Shown here: one piece after another, positions 51,745 through 64,000 of the stretch
Position numbering within the stretch: the stretch's first letter is position 1
Layout: every line of letters begins with the position of its first letter
DNA from: Chrysopilus asiliformis
Taxonomy: Eukaryota > Arthropoda > Insecta > Diptera > Rhagionidae
Direction of reading: 5' to 3'
Assembly: GCA_964034945.1 (NCBI GenBank)
Contig: OZ035960.1
Coordinates: forward strand, 112,441,324-112,505,323
Length of the DNA: 64,000 nt
Program-made: the position numbers and the translations under genes
Notes under the pieces: generated by a model
Told to the model about the DNA's origin: nothing
What the model saw: only the letters and a program-made list of their open reading frames with translations
The model's database searches: none

Positions 51745-52670
51745 TTTAGAGAAAATTAAGACATTTTTTTTTGTTATTTTTTATAAAATAATTAGAAGTT
51801 GATTATTTTCAAAACTGATGTAATTATACGCTAGTTTATTTATTTATTGCTTATGTCTAGCACGACTTTTATTATTGTTGTTTTAGATAATTTTTTAAAG
51901 ATTTAAGTCTTTTTCAGACTTAATAGTAAAATTGTTCAAATATTCACCCAATCTTTGAAATTTACTAAGTTGGGCGTACCGTAACAATTTTAGTATTGAC
52001 TCTTGTATTACTCATTAGATTTTTTATAACAAAATGTAAATAGAAACCTCCTCAACTTTTCAGAATTTTTACAAATTCGGTTGTTTTTCATCAATGATTA
52101 TAAGTTAGGTAAAATATGTGTTAAAATAAAATTTAAAAGTCATTTATTGTAACGTTAACTTGTTCAGGGTATTAATAAAATCATTAAAAGTGTGTTTGAT
52201 TATCCAGAAAATGAACATTTTCTTGGTTCCTCTAATTTGTAATTTTTATTTTTGTTATTAAGTTTGTGTCAAATTCTTTAAAATAAATAGATATATAGTT
52301 ATAATGACGTTTATTACTTTTTCTTCTTTAGTGATATAGCATTATGACTCAAAAAACAATCCACATCGAAGGCTGCGTTCGATAATTATCTAAATCGAGG
52401 GACCAGAGGAAACAGAATCGATATAATTTTGGAACAGTTCTAATCATTCTGAGATAACCTTAAATTCTATAACTAAACAAAGACATATTTTTGCATCAAA
52501 AAGTCTGTGACAAAGATCTATGGCGTCACTCTAATGAAGATCCAGCAAATTTTATTAAACTCATTTCCGATTCATTTTGCAGTAAATATTTGCTTTATTT
52601 ATTTTTATTTTATTTTTTGCTTTTTTGTATTTAATTTTTATTACGAATCAAAACTCTAGATCCTTTGTAA
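51745..52670 (+). other. 3' untranslated and intergenic stretch after the chitin-binding gene
   Basis: AT-rich, with AATAAA at 52174-52179 as a likely polyadenylation signal about 430 nt after the stop. No further gene or repeat was recognised up to the palindrome at 52671. Confidence 0.45.
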
Positions 52671-53054
52671 TGCTACATTTACACGAATGACAAATTCGTC
52701 ATTTTTTTCTTGTCATTATGTGAATTCCCGTGTAAATGGCATAATTTTTGTAATTTTTTCTGTCAGAAAATGTCAATCTCTCATAAAAGAATGAACTTGT
52801 CCATTCTTTTATGCCAGATTGTCATTCGTGCAAACGCAATATTAGTTATGACAACTTAAGTATTCAACTTTTGTCATAACTAATATTGCGTTTGTACGAA
52901 TGACAATCTGGCATAAAAGAATGGACAAGTTCATTCTTTTATGAGAGATTGACATTTTCTGACAGAAAAAATTACAAAAATTATGCCATTTACACGGGAA
53001 TTAACATAATGACAAGAAAAAAATGACAAATTTGTCATTCGTGTAAATGTAGCA
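52671..53054. mobile_element. 384-bp near-perfect palindrome (foldback MITE)
   Basis: Starts TGCTACATTTACACGAATGA and ends with its complement. Arms of about 175 bp match almost base for base around a short centre near 52862 (ACAACTTAAGTATTCAACTT). Inside each arm CGAATGACAA and TAAAAGAATG phrases recur. No coding content is present. High arm identity indicates a recent insertion or recent conversion. Confidence 0.85.
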
Positions 53055-53303
53055 TAAGTTTGCCAATTCTGTTATTGGCATAAATGAGAGAACAGACGGT
53101 TTAAATGACTAATTTAAAAGCAATTAAATTATCAAAAAAAAAATCAAAATTAAATTTATTAACAATAAAAATCCTTATTATTATAATACTAAACTGGAAA
53201 CATTAAAGACTACACGCTAAATTTTAGCTAATTAGATTCAAATAAATAAATTTAAATAAAAAAGATCTTCGGGAAAATTCGAAAATGAAAGCAGAACTGC
53301 CAT

Positions 53304-54525
53304 TTAATATCCAGCTACGTTGTACGTGTGGTGATCTTCTGGTGGCTCTCCGTAATTGTGATTTGAAGGAATATCGGAAATAACTTCATGGGTTTGCTCG
53401 CCGCCCACTGAAGATCCTCCCGCATCCTTGCCCAGTGCGCTTTCATGAAGCCCAATGGAAGCGTGAATTGCAGCTTCGTTGGCGTTATTTTGAGCTTCCT
53501 GCGCTGATGAAGCGGCTTTTTCGGTCGCCTCTCTCGTCGCTTGGTAATCAATTCGAGCGGATTCCAACTGTCTTTGAATTTGTTCCAGTTTTTGTTTCGC
53601 CTAAAATTATTTTTGAAAAAATCAGTTAAAACTTGGAAAACTTTTAATGCAAAATAATTTAATACTATATTAACTATATTATATTAACTAAAAAAATGTT
53701 GGTTAATTTAAAAGCTTTTCTTTAGAGTATTGGAAAAATCGTGTAATTTCTACTTTTTTGCTTATAAAATTTAATTTCGGAAACAAAAAAATAATTTAAA
53801 CAAAAACAATCTTTTATATTTCCGCGTCTTCCTTAATTGTTACCTGTCCCACCATTGACGTCTGTGAGGCCAATTCTGACGCAGCGGCCGATGCTGCTTG
53901 TTGAGCGTGTTCTGCAGAATTCTGGGCGTTATTCAGTGCTGCAGTTAATACGGACACGTGATTGATAGCTTGATGTGCAGATTGTTGGGCAGCTTTTGCA
54001 GACCTCTTAGCTTGCTGTAGTTGCGCCAATTCATCTTCCAACGATCGATGAGCTTCGGAAGTTTGCTCCTCAAGCCTCTCCAGAAGGACCTGCTTCCCTT
54101 TTAAAGCGGCCAATGCTGTTGTGGCGGCTTGTGCTGCCGCTTGAGCCAAAGTATTTTGAGCCACATAAGCCGCTTGTTTTGCAGCTGCTTGTTGACTTGC
54201 AACTGCATTCGTTGCTTGATCTGCAGATCCTTGTGCGATAGACCTTAGTCCACTACCGCTACTGAACCCTGCTGAGGGGTTTGTGGGGGTGGGTGCTGAT
54301 CCTTGGGCATGGTAAATGTACTCACTTTGACCTTGAGGGTAACTTTCATGTGCCTGGTAATGGTAGTGATAATCCTTTCGCTTTTTTCTTGCAATAACCG
54401 CCGTAGTGGCTAAAAATTACAAAGAAAAAAAATGAAAAATAGATAACCACATAATTTAAAATTTATTATTGAATTGATCCAATCATACCGCATAAAATCA
54501 GCACAATCCCAGTAATTACTTTCAT
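53304..54525 (-). CDS. Secreted alanine-rich coiled-coil protein, DUF745 type
   Basis: Three exons on the minus strand: 54525-54489, 54409-53844, 53600-53304, 900 nt, 299 residues. The start gives a signal peptide (MKVITGIVLILCATTAV). A basic/His/Tyr-rich stretch (about 20-75) precedes a long Ala/Gln-rich helical region (about 80-250). This region has the DUF745 layout: AALKGKQVLLERLEEQ, LTAALNNAQNSAEHAQQAAS, LESARIDYQATREA. The C-terminus is acidic and His-rich (EPPEDHHTY). DUF745 proteins are insect-specific, secreted and of unknown function. This gene is divergent from its paralogue at 58037 and tail-to-tail with the chitin-binding gene. The assignment rests on motif order from memory. Confidence 0.85.
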
Positions 54526-57500
54526 TTTTCGCACGCAATTGATATTCTTTTGCAAAATAATGCTTTTCAATTTATCTGAAAAGAAATTTTGTAACAGCGA
54601 AATTATTTTACAATCTCATCATATATTTTTGTAACTTTATTAATGATAAATTATTTCTTCAACACATTTTTCTGGAACATTCTTTCGTCACCAAAAATAT
54701 GGTATAGTTTTTTCAAGCGGTACTTGCACAAATGACACACTTTGCAAAAAAAAAGGGGAAAACAATATTGCGGTATGAAATCTTTTTTTTAGAAAATTTC
54801 CGCATTTTCCTTGAAAACCGTTGGTTGTTTTTTTGTCGTCTTTTATAAAATATGACTCGGAATTTAGCAACATTTGTAAGGTTCATGTTTATGAAATCAT
54901 ATAGGGCATAGACACCCTTTGCAACATGATTTTTTCATACTTAACTGACAAAAGTCGTCTAATCACTAAAAAAAAATGTATGAAACTTTTCCAGATTTTG
55001 CATTAGCTTTAAAAATCAACTCATAAATTATATATTTCCCCTAGTAATGTCATCTAAATTCACTCTGTTGTGATTGTTAAAATTTTTGGTTGATTTTTCC
55101 CATAGATTTCTGCAGTTTACAATTCATTAGATATTTTCTTAGCGCGACTCTATGCTAATTAACATCATAATTTGTAAAGATTTGCTTTTTACGTTCAGCT
55201 TTCGATTTCATTCGCAATTATGACCGGCATAAACATAAAAGAGGAAAGAAATACCTACCATAGGAGAGAAGATGGAATGAAATCGCTAAAATTGATTTTT
55301 TTTTGCTTCCGATTATTCTTATGCTTCATATAATTATGCTATAGGTGTTGATTTGCTAAAAAATAAAAAATCATTCAATGATTTCCCAAGAGAAATTTCT
55401 TTTATTGCTGAACTTTGCCTTTTTTCGGATTTAGGAAAATATCATTGAAAAAATCTCGTATTTATAATTAAATGATTATAATGGTTTACCCTGTGATGGG
55501 TTTAACCTTTTCTTCGCTTTAATAGTTTTGGGTGAAGCTAAAACCGCTAAAAGCGAAATCCTATTAATCTTTTCCTGTGGTCTATCTTGAAAGTTTTTTG
55601 AAAGAAAGACCAATCCATTTATAAAATTTGTCAAAAACTCTCTAAACGTTTACCATGTCTAGAAATTACTGAAGATTATTTTTATTTTGTTTTTAAACAT
55701 ATCGACAGAATCCTAGAAATATGATTATATCTTTGGCGTAATTTCAATTGCAACCCCTCCCCCACCCTCACTTTTTCCGTTAAAGAAATTTTTAGGAGAT
55801 CCTAAAACTTTTGTTAAATATTCGTTCGGTGACCAAAAATTTAAAGACCTTTTTTACAAACCCAAAAGTTTGAAGACCCTTTTTTGGGGTGCTCAAATTA
55901 TCAGGCCCCAGTTACAGCGCTGCATTTAATTAAAAACCATATAGAACTGAACACATTACGGTACAGATTTAAAATTAAAAATTTAAAAATTTTCTTAATT
56001 TTGCTTCTTAAATTATTTTAAAACATTAAAAAAAAATTTCTGATAAGGTAACACTAAAAAATGGAAGTGTCTCTAACAACAAATTGAACGCACTCTTCAC
56101 ATTTTGAATTCCTAAAATGGCGTCACAAAGTCCTTTACAATTGATTCTACTTTCATAAGTCGTAAGCTTTGAATCTGTAAAGTTTACGTCATGAATTTAA
56201 ATGACTTTTTTAACTGTCCGATTTTAATAGCTGAAACTAAAACTGAAAGTCTTCAAAACTAGAATACAAGTATGTGTGTTTAAGTACATTTTCATGAATT
56301 TCCCTTTCAGTGGATTCCTGTTTTCTTTGATAATAAAAAAAACAACGCACTTGAAAGCAAATAGACATGAAATTTCACTTTAATCACATTTCACTTGAAA
56401 CTGAAATTAATACTATGCAATTATTTATCAACTTTAACGGCCACTTGCCACTTGTTTACTCACCCAAAGATCATAAAACAAAAAAACCGAGTTATTCACA
56501 AAATAAACAATTAAAGGTGCAAATTCCTCAGAAATTCCTTAAATACGATTAAAAGAAAACTGCAAATCAAAACGATGATTCGATTCAAAAAGACGTTAGC
56601 GATTTTTCTCGAAATTGGATCGCTTTAGGCGACTGTTCAGTGGCAAATGATAACTGTGAAGGCCGAAACAAGTTCTTTTATATATCGAATAGTAGTCATC
56701 CGTGAATCTATTAGAGAAATACACACGCAGATGATAACCAATAGGTATCCATTGCGGCTTAATAAAATTCACTTTTCTCTACCATTAAATTTTTCTGACC
56801 ATGGCCGCCGTTGGCTTAGGTTATGTTAGACTCTAACCGTTATACTAAGACACGATGCAGCGGTGGTTATCCATATTGCGAATCTTCAAATATATTCCAA
56901 CAAAGATTTCTTCACTTTGTTTACCTTTTTTATGATGTTGAGGATGAAATTGCTGCAGTAGCGTCTCAATGGAGTGGAAATGGTTTGTTATTGTCTTTAT
57001 TTACCCGCAGAGATAAATCGTTTAATTTCGAAATAAGATCGATTTCATTTTCAATTGATCCCAATAGCAGATTATACGAAATTATATGGAACATTATGCA
57101 CATCTGCACCGAGAAAATTGCTAGTCGTCTGAAGTAATTTCATCGATTTAGAAATGATAGAATATTGCAAGTGATTATCATTATTTATTTCCTTTAATTG
57201 GATTCCGATGTTAGAAATATTTTTTATCTCAAACGGAAATAATGGCGCTCTTCACCACAATTCCCGTCCACAACTCAGTTGGATACTGACTTTTTAAAAA
57301 TATTAGATATGATCACCAATAGTAATCAATCGTTTAAAATAAAGATAAGCACACTTTTTAGATAAATTTAAAAAATTCATTTCATTCTGCTGTGTTTTTT
57401 CTGTTTTATTAATAATGGCGTTTACAGTAGAAGAAAGTTTTTCATTCAATTCAAATAACGTTTGAAAAATTCACTTTTAACGTGAAGTTAATGGCCTGCA

Positions 57501-58036
57501 CCTTGCTTTGCTTCGATTGGTAAAACGTTAGCACTTTAAACGTTTTTCGCTGCTCAAGTTGATTTCTTGTTCATAATCCAATATCCATTTGTGGGTTTTT
57601 ATTATGAAAAATTGATTTTCTACCGCAATTTTTCTGCAGCCGGACAATTGTGTTGCATCACAAAAAGCATTTTATAAAATTAATGATTTTTACATCTAAG
57701 AAAATGGCGTGATAATTATATATTAGGATATTGGAGAAAAAATTTAATTTCGTTGATTTTACAATTTCATGGAAGCTTTTCCAGTTGCCATCCTACAACA
57801 TTTCTTCTGATTATTTCACAGTTTTTAATTAAAATGCCTGTGAATTGAAATAATTCAGCATTGAATGACTAAACACAAGCTTTTTCATCAACTTTTTAGA
57901 TGACTTAAAAATACTATACCTTAATAAAATTAAATTATAATAAAATTAAATAAACACAAGCAACTTTTTGAATGACAAAAATTCTTTTAATTGTCATGAT
58001 AAATAAAAATATCTGCAGCAATTTTATTTAAATACA
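54526..58036. other. Gap between two divergent DUF745-type genes
   Basis: AT-rich with no recognisable gene. An open frame of 104 codons at 56823-57137 has no family resemblance and no splice or start context that stands out. Shared promoter elements could lie near either end but none was identified. Confidence 0.45.
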
Positions 58037-59000
58037 ATGAAACATTTTAAGATTTTGTTAAATATTTATTTTATAACAGGTGAGATGTTTTAAACTTTGA
58101 CATAGTGTATTTGAAAGAAATTTTTTTCAACAGTTTTATCATCAGCAACGTTTGGAACTGAACAAGAAGATCAACGACAATTAAATGAAGATGCAGCCAA
58201 GGTATTTTTTTAAAAATAAAACAAACAATTTTCTAAGATTGAAAAAAAATCGTTAGAGACTTTTTCGAAGAAACGCTCGATACAGGAAAAGGATGATTCC
58301 GATGCACCTGCAAGACGTGTCTGTAATGGAACCTAATGCGGCTGACGTTGGTGGGCCAGGCGGTATGGGGGCCAACTGCAACGGCATGAAATTCTCCTCG
58401 GGTTCGAGTCGACAAAAAGCCTCAAGTATCGCTCAGAAAGCCGCCCAAGAAGCAAAAGCCGCTTCAGACGCCCAAGCAGTCGCTGGTCAACAAGCAGCCC
58501 ACCAGGTCAAATCTCAACTCGCGGAAAAAGCCCTTCAGGCTGCAAAAGCGGCGGAAGCTGCACTGGCGGGAAAGCAGGCGATTGTCGAACAGCTGGAACA
58601 GGAGGTGCGCGAGGCAGAGGCGGTCGTTCAAGAAGAAAGCGGTTCGCTTTCCCAAGCCCAAGCAAACGTAAATGCTGCAATGCAGGCTGCACAACAAGCC
58701 ACCACTCAACTGAAGACCTTGACCGGAGCCGTGCAGACCGCTCAGGCAAATGTGGGCAATTCGGAACAGGCGGCGCAGGGGGCCCAACAGGAACTCGCGG
58801 AGAAAACCCAGCTAATGGAGGCTGCGAAGAATCGCGTGGAGCAACTACTGCGACAACTCAGTTCGGCGAGATCAGATTATGCAAATACAAAACAGGCTGC
58901 TTATAAGGCTTCGGCAGCGGCCCATGAAGCCAAGGTCAATGCAGCGAGAAATAAGCGAATGCTCCTACGAAGGCGACGCATGAGGAACTACAGAGACTAA
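58037..59000 (+). CDS. Secreted alanine-rich coiled-coil protein, DUF745 type
   Basis: Three exons: 58037-58079, 58134-58201, 58257-59000, 855 nt, 284 residues. N-terminal signal peptide (MKHFKILLNIYFITVLSSA). Next comes an acidic propeptide-like part, then a basic RLFRRNARYRKR stretch that could be cut by a furin-like protease. The long coiled coil carries the core DUF745 phrases: AAEAALAGKQAIVEQLEQE, QLKTLTGAVQTAQANV, AQQELAEKTQLMEAAKNRVE and SARSDYANTKQAAYKAS. The C-terminus is strongly basic (KRMLLRRRRMRNYRD). The acceptor at 58256 is weak but is the only one that keeps the frame. The coding part is GC-richer than its surroundings because of Ala codons. It is the best conserved of the three paralogues here. 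Confidence 0.88.
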
Positions 59001-61779
59001 ATTCTCTTCGTCTTCAAATTTCCCCACATAATCAGTTCACTCGCATCTTCTATTCAATTTCGCGCGCTACTTTATTTTGTATTTTATCTTTTACTGAACA
59101 GAGCAATTTCATTAATAATAGAAATATAATTTACCTGGTGGTTTGATTTCTTGGTCATTTGCATATTAAAATGGAAAGTAAAGTGGTTTTCTTTTGATTT
59201 TCTCAGCGCATCATTGACATTGAAATTAATAGGCGATTACAGTGTATGGATTTTTCGTGCAATTAGATATTAGGATTAAGATTGGAATTTTTCTTTATAG
59301 ATTGAAATTTTTCTTTTTTAAAAACCCTCTTAGTTATTGAACATAACAGAAGAAGAATTAAAAAAGAAATAATTTTAATTGAAAAAGGCAACCGTAAAAT
59401 TTATAAAGGGATTTAACATCGTATATACTCGTAATATGAACAACAATTACATATGTTTGTATGTAAATTTTTTCTCGAAAAGGGCTCTATATAAATTTGG
59501 ATACTTAACGCGAAAATGCGATTTCGCTAGGCTCCATCTTCAGGATAATTCGTCGAGGTCCTGTAATGATAACGCGAATATCGTTTTTCCCAATTTTTAT
59601 CCTTAAGAGAGTTTTCACGAATCTGATGTTGAAATTTCCAAAATACGAAACCGAAGGACTTGTAATTCGATCTTCGACGAATGGAAATAGAATCGGAATT
59701 TTCTTTCGTAAAATGTACCATAGAGTGGTTTTCAAATCTCTGGCAATGAGTTTGATGTTAGAATTTGATTATTTTTTAAAAATTTTTACTTGTATTCCTT
59801 TTGAAAATATGCTTGTAAAAGATCTGCCCGTGAAATTTGAACCCTCCCGCCATCCATTTTTGTATGAAGATTAGTACCTCCGTCACACTACCGCAGACCT
59901 TCCCCTTCGTATTGTATGGACAAAAATATTTAAAATCAGGGCTGGAATCATGTATCTCGACGCGTCTCTGTCTTTCGACTTCGACGCAACTTTTGACTCT
60001 CGACTTAGCTTCAAATTTCCTGGAGTGATAGTCAGAATCACGTTTCGATTCATAGTGACGATTCCGCGAAATTTCAAGCTGCAGATAGTCAAGAGGCGAA
60101 GTCAAGAGTCAAAAGCTGCGTCGAAGTCGAAAGACAGAGACGCGTCGAAATACATGATTCCAGCCCTGATATGTAATATTGCACCTGGTTCCTCCTTTTT
60201 TCCCCCTTAAATCTCAGAACCATACATGGAGATAGCATCTTTCAGGATATTTCTGATGCCTTGGACCAAAATATTAATGGCACATTAATGGCAATAGTCG
60301 AAATTTATATCTAATTGAGATCTTAAATACGAATGATTTTCTCGTATATGCATTGGTTTTAGCATGCCCAAACCAATTGTGACAAAACAATATATTTTAG
60401 AGACTCATCTCAATATTTTATAGCTTCATAAGCCATAATTTTTTCCATAATTCCGTAAAGTCATGTCCAGCTGTTAGTCCAAAATAAGGTAACAGCATCG
60501 TTATTAACAAAACCTTTTCAATTCGATAAATTATCCATCGCGTCTTTTTTATAACTATTAGATTCACATTTTCAAGATAGTAATTAGATTTTCTTACAAA
60601 TCATTATAAATCTAATCTTAATGATTACACAATGAATTTCATTGTAGGATAGCTTAAATTAAACGATCTTAATCCAATGAAACAAATACTGGAAATAACC
60701 ATACGAATCTCCAGGCACTCTGAATTTATACCCAACCAGTGGTGATCATCAAGGCCGATAATTGTAAACACGTTTCTCTACCTCTCTTATTTCCAGATAG
60801 CAATTTAAGTACGAAAATATTGTAATTAAATCCATCATAGTTCCAACATAAAAATTTGTATCGCATTCCACCGAAAATAGTAAAAAAAAAATCTGTAAGT
60901 ATTCAAAGATGTGTTTAGCAACAAATTTTAAGTGCAAATTTATTTCCGGCAAATGTCTCTTGCTTAGCCCAGTCATTGCACGTATTACCATAACGATTTC
61001 AAACAATTGCATCTTAATTGGATTAAATAATTCTTTGTTCAAAGATTATGCTCTCATTTCAATTTTTTTTCCTGTTAATTTTTCCATTTATATTTTTTTG
61101 GTGCTTTCCTTTTGTAATCCACTGGCAATAATCATCATGCTCGGTCGATCAATAACCGATCATCGAAAAGCATTTGCCAAGAAGAATTTCGTAATATTTT
61201 ACGAGTATATAGTCCAGTCTTTTATATTCACACAGCCCAAATCTCGCACTCACTCAGAAATAAATTTTTTTTTGCGGTTGGTTACTTTGGGAAAAGGTGA
61301 ATATTATTAATTGCATGATCACCTTGCCACTCCGCCACACAGCGTTCGCGTCGACGATCTTTTATTAGGCATCGTACCTAATTTGGTTCACATATTGCAC
61401 AAAATCCCAACATATCTTCCGAAATTTTAATACCCTGCCATAAGAATTTCCAATATCAGAAAATTAACGATTACAACCTGTGATCTGAATAATCGAAAGT
61501 GATCTACATTTTGGCCACCGGTTTTTTATGCTATTATAATTTCGGGGTAATTATTTTGAGTACCCAAATTGATGATATTATTTTGGTGATCTTGCTCTTG
61601 CTCTACATTTTTTTTCAGATTTTTTTTCACATTCCATTTTAATGCATGACAATTCAATTGACGAGTTTTTGTACATTTCGAATTTTAAATAAACTCAGCA
61701 GGCATATTGACACATGATTATTTAATAGGAAAAAAATTGTGAAAAAAAAATAAATTGTCAGATACTAATAGTACGATCA
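59001..61779. other. Gap between DUF745-type genes
   Basis: No gene recognised. It contains the palindromic element at 59937-60168. Open frames at 59505-60210 are produced by that element on both strands. Confidence 0.45.
59937..60168. mobile_element. Foldback MITE with hAT-like ends
   Basis: Ends CAGGGCTGGAATCATGTAT and complement; the inverted arms reach about 75 bp (CGACGCGTCTCTGTCTTTCG, GACTTCGACGCA). CAGGG...CCCTG ends suggest hAT, but the flanks (TTTAAAAT, ATATGTAA) do not give a clear 8-bp duplication. Confidence 0.75.
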
Positions 61780-64000
61780 ATGAAAGGTGAACGACATTTT
61801 ACTTTTTAAGTGGATTTTTTTTCACAAATATTACACGCTTGGATTTTAATGCAAAATATTAACAATTTTAAGTTTTGGTGTCGTTTGCAAGAGGAAAAAA
61901 TCAAATGAAATAACAGAAAAAAAAGAAAAGTGTAAAAATCAAGAAACAAGACCTTTGTGCACGACTTTGACTTGGGAAAGAAAGATTTTTCTCGAAAATC
62001 TCATTTGGACTGGGTTTTTTTTTAAATTCGATCCATTTTAGCTGATCATGTAATTAGAAGACGAACATTTTATATTTTTGTGTTACGTATGTTATGTTAC
62101 AGAATCGAATTACCTCAACTTTAACAACAAAAGGTGAGTTTATTTCCTTCTATATCAATAAAAAAAAGTTTATAGTTAAAAAATATATGTGTTTTATGCG
62201 AAATTCCTCATAAACGTTTTAATGGTCAATTGACAAATTGCTTGCAATGGTTTCTTGTTACAGTTTTAACAATTTTATTGCTGTTTATTATAATGGCCAA
62301 CTATAATGCAAAAATGGTTGGATGTCAACTAAGTGAAGAGCAACAGTCGGATATTTTGAAATTATTGCGGCAACTTGGCGGCAATTTGAATTTGGAAGGG
62401 GACGCAGTGCCATCTGGCGATTCAAGTGGAAATATGATGTCTCGAGGTGTTTCAATTAACGGGCAAAATTATGAGACTGATGAGGCGCCATTTTCTGTGA
62501 AAGCGATTGATGTGATGCCGGAGAAAAACTCTGAATTGGCTTGTGCTTTGAAAGGTTTGCTATAAATGTTTAACTTTTTAACGAAAAACACACCTCCTAT
62601 TCAAGTAATTTAAAACCTTTCCCAAAAATTTTAATACTTTTCATACTTGTAAATTGTTTTTTACACTAATGACTAAAAATTTCAAAAAATAAAACTTTCA
62701 AATATTTTATTTAGGTTGCAGCGTCGCAAGTGTTAACAACAGCCCAAAAGTAAATCCTTCCTCTACTCCCCAATCAAATTTAGCACAAAAAACTGCACCT
62801 TCAACGAATCAATCTATTTCTGTTGCTCAATCAGGAGGTAATAATCAATCAGTACCCACCAATAATCAACCAGTAGTGAATAACCAACAAGGATCCACAC
62901 AAACGGCCAACAAATCATCATTTTCAACAAAATTGCTTAATGAATCACTACCATCCCAACCAGTACCGCAATCTCCGTCATTACCGGTAGCACCTCCTTC
63001 ATCCCCTCAACCCTCTCCTAATCGAACTTCTAATGGTGAAACACGAAACCCCACTACTGGACAAACAAAAAATGAGGAGCAAAAAACCCGTGAACTCCAA
63101 AAACTGATACAAGAACTATATTTGGCACAAGCCCAAGTCCAATTAGAAGCGACAGAAATCCAAAGATCGCAGGCAGTTACTTCCAACGCACAGGACGGAC
63201 TCGAAGAAGCCGCCAATAATGTCCGCGTAATAACCGCCGCTTTGAAAGCTGCCCAGGAAACAGTCGCAGCTGCCGCTCTTAGAGCTCAAACCGCTCAATT
63301 ACAATTAGCTGCACATGATCAACTCCTTTTTACTGCCAGACAAAAAGTAGACGCCCTTTCCGCTCAAATGGTTGGTTTACAAGCAGAGGAGGGAATTTCG
63401 GAGAAGCGGGTTGATATTGACTTACCAGCACTCATCAACAAATTACGGGAACCTCTCCCAGAACAACAGAAACCCACTCCAGTGCCGTCGATCCTTGGTA
63501 ATAATCAACCAGTAAAAACTCATTATGAAGAAAATCTCGAAAACACCGTTAACAACGAAGTGTTACCAGATCGCGTTAAAAAGAGTGAAACCTATGAGAA
63601 TCGCTCCGCTAAAAAGCAGGAAATACTCACAGATGAGGATATCGCGGATTTGGTTGGCATCATTTCTGGTTCTGTCAGTAAATTTAAAGATGCGCTAGCC
63701 TTAAATCCTCAAGCTGCGAATTCTGGAGTTAATGACAAACCGACAAACACGTTTCTTACGAAAATTCAAAACAGCGCCGTTAACGGAAAGAGTAAATTAG
63801 CTCAGAGTTCAAATCAAATGAGGAATCCAAAAATCAACCAAGATATCTTAAATCTTTATGAAAGTATAAGAAGATCATCTATAAATGTTGATAAACAAAA
63901 AGAAGCTGTACCGATGGATCCTGGAGCTTTGCGGGAACATTTTGAAGAAGACTCTGACGATGACAGTGATTATTTTGCCATTTTGCCCAACTCGGTACAC
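61780..64000 (+). CDS. Secreted coiled-coil protein, DUF745-like, 3' end outside window
   Basis: Exons 62264-62554 and 62715 to the window edge are well supported by frame and splice signals. The first coding exon is proposed as 61780-61786, only ATGAAAG, whose phase joins to give MKVLTILLLFIIMANYN, a convincing signal peptide. If wrong, translation may start at Met 62292 without one. Exon 2 has a leucine-rich helix (QLSEEQQSDILKLLRQLG). Exon 3 opens with a Gln/Asn/Pro/Ser-rich linker, then an Ala-rich coiled coil (VRVITAALKAAQETVAAAAL, AAHDQLLFTARQKVDALSAQ) in DUF745 style, then an acidic tail (EEDSDDDSDY). It is at least 525 residues, much larger than its two neighbours. A possible untranslated exon is at 62103-62133; it cannot be spliced into the coding frame. 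Confidence 0.75.

Noticed and set aside
56823..57137. 104-codon plus-strand frame between the DUF745-type genes
   Set aside because: No recognised domain, no signal peptide, no splice partner; length is possible by chance in this much DNA. Could be revisited with RNA data.
58464..58787. Minus-strand frames opposite the DUF745-type gene
   Set aside because: GC-rich Ala/Gln codons leave the antisense strand open by composition; the sense strand has signal peptide, splice sites and family motifs.
59505..60210. Overlapping frames on both strands
   Set aside because: They run through an inverted-repeat element, which reads alike on both strands; no protein family is visible.
62103..62133. 31-nt exon with a perfect donor upstream of the third DUF745-type gene
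   Set aside because: Its length would shift the frame if placed between the proposed first and second coding exons; at most it is an alternative untranslated exon.
1..64000. tRNA, rRNA, CRISPR or bacterial-type operons
   Set aside because: No cloverleaf with intact A and B boxes was noticed, no regularly spaced repeats, and all genes are spliced eukaryotic genes.

Overview
The window is nuclear DNA from an insect. It is AT-rich, has spliced genes with short GT-AG introns, and carries homologues of well-known arthropod genes; the peptidoglycan recognition protein is closest in pattern to the dipteran PGRP-LB type, so a fly or midge is plausible but not proven. Gene models below were assembled by eye from reading frame, splice signals, phase compatibility and remembered family patterns. 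No alignment or RNA data were available.

Layout. 1-9163 (+): the 3' half of a fat facets/USP9X-type deubiquitinase, 13 exons, running in from the left edge. 9164-16687: its A-rich 3' region, broken up by a dense nest of small inverted-repeat elements. 16688-20514 (-): a complete nine-exon methylcrotonoyl-CoA carboxylase alpha subunit with a C-terminal biotin domain, convergent with the first gene. 20515-24870: intergenic, no gene seen. 25130-49316 (+): a PGRP-LB-like amidase whose signal-peptide exon appears to be separated from the rest by a 22.6 kb intron full of mobile-element remains. 50321-51744 (+): a cuticle/peritrophin-like protein with one chitin-binding domain, first exon not found. 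53304-54525 (-), 58037-59000 (+) and 61780-64000+ (+): three secreted, alanine-rich coiled-coil proteins of the DUF745 type, the last cut by the right edge.

Function. The first two genes are housekeeping (ubiquitin removal; mitochondrial leucine breakdown). The right half looks like an extracellular, barrier-facing neighbourhood: a predicted peptidoglycan-cleaving enzyme, a chitin binder and three secreted coiled-coil proteins of unknown role. Nothing in the sequence proves they act together.

Mobile DNA. Non-autonomous elements are abundant: pogo/Tigger-like (TA target), piggyBac-like (TTAA target), hAT-like (8-bp target duplication), long foldbacks, and a SINE-like family with three copies. 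The most unusual pattern is three foldbacks that share almost the same loop core. Two of them have related arms and the third has unrelated arms.
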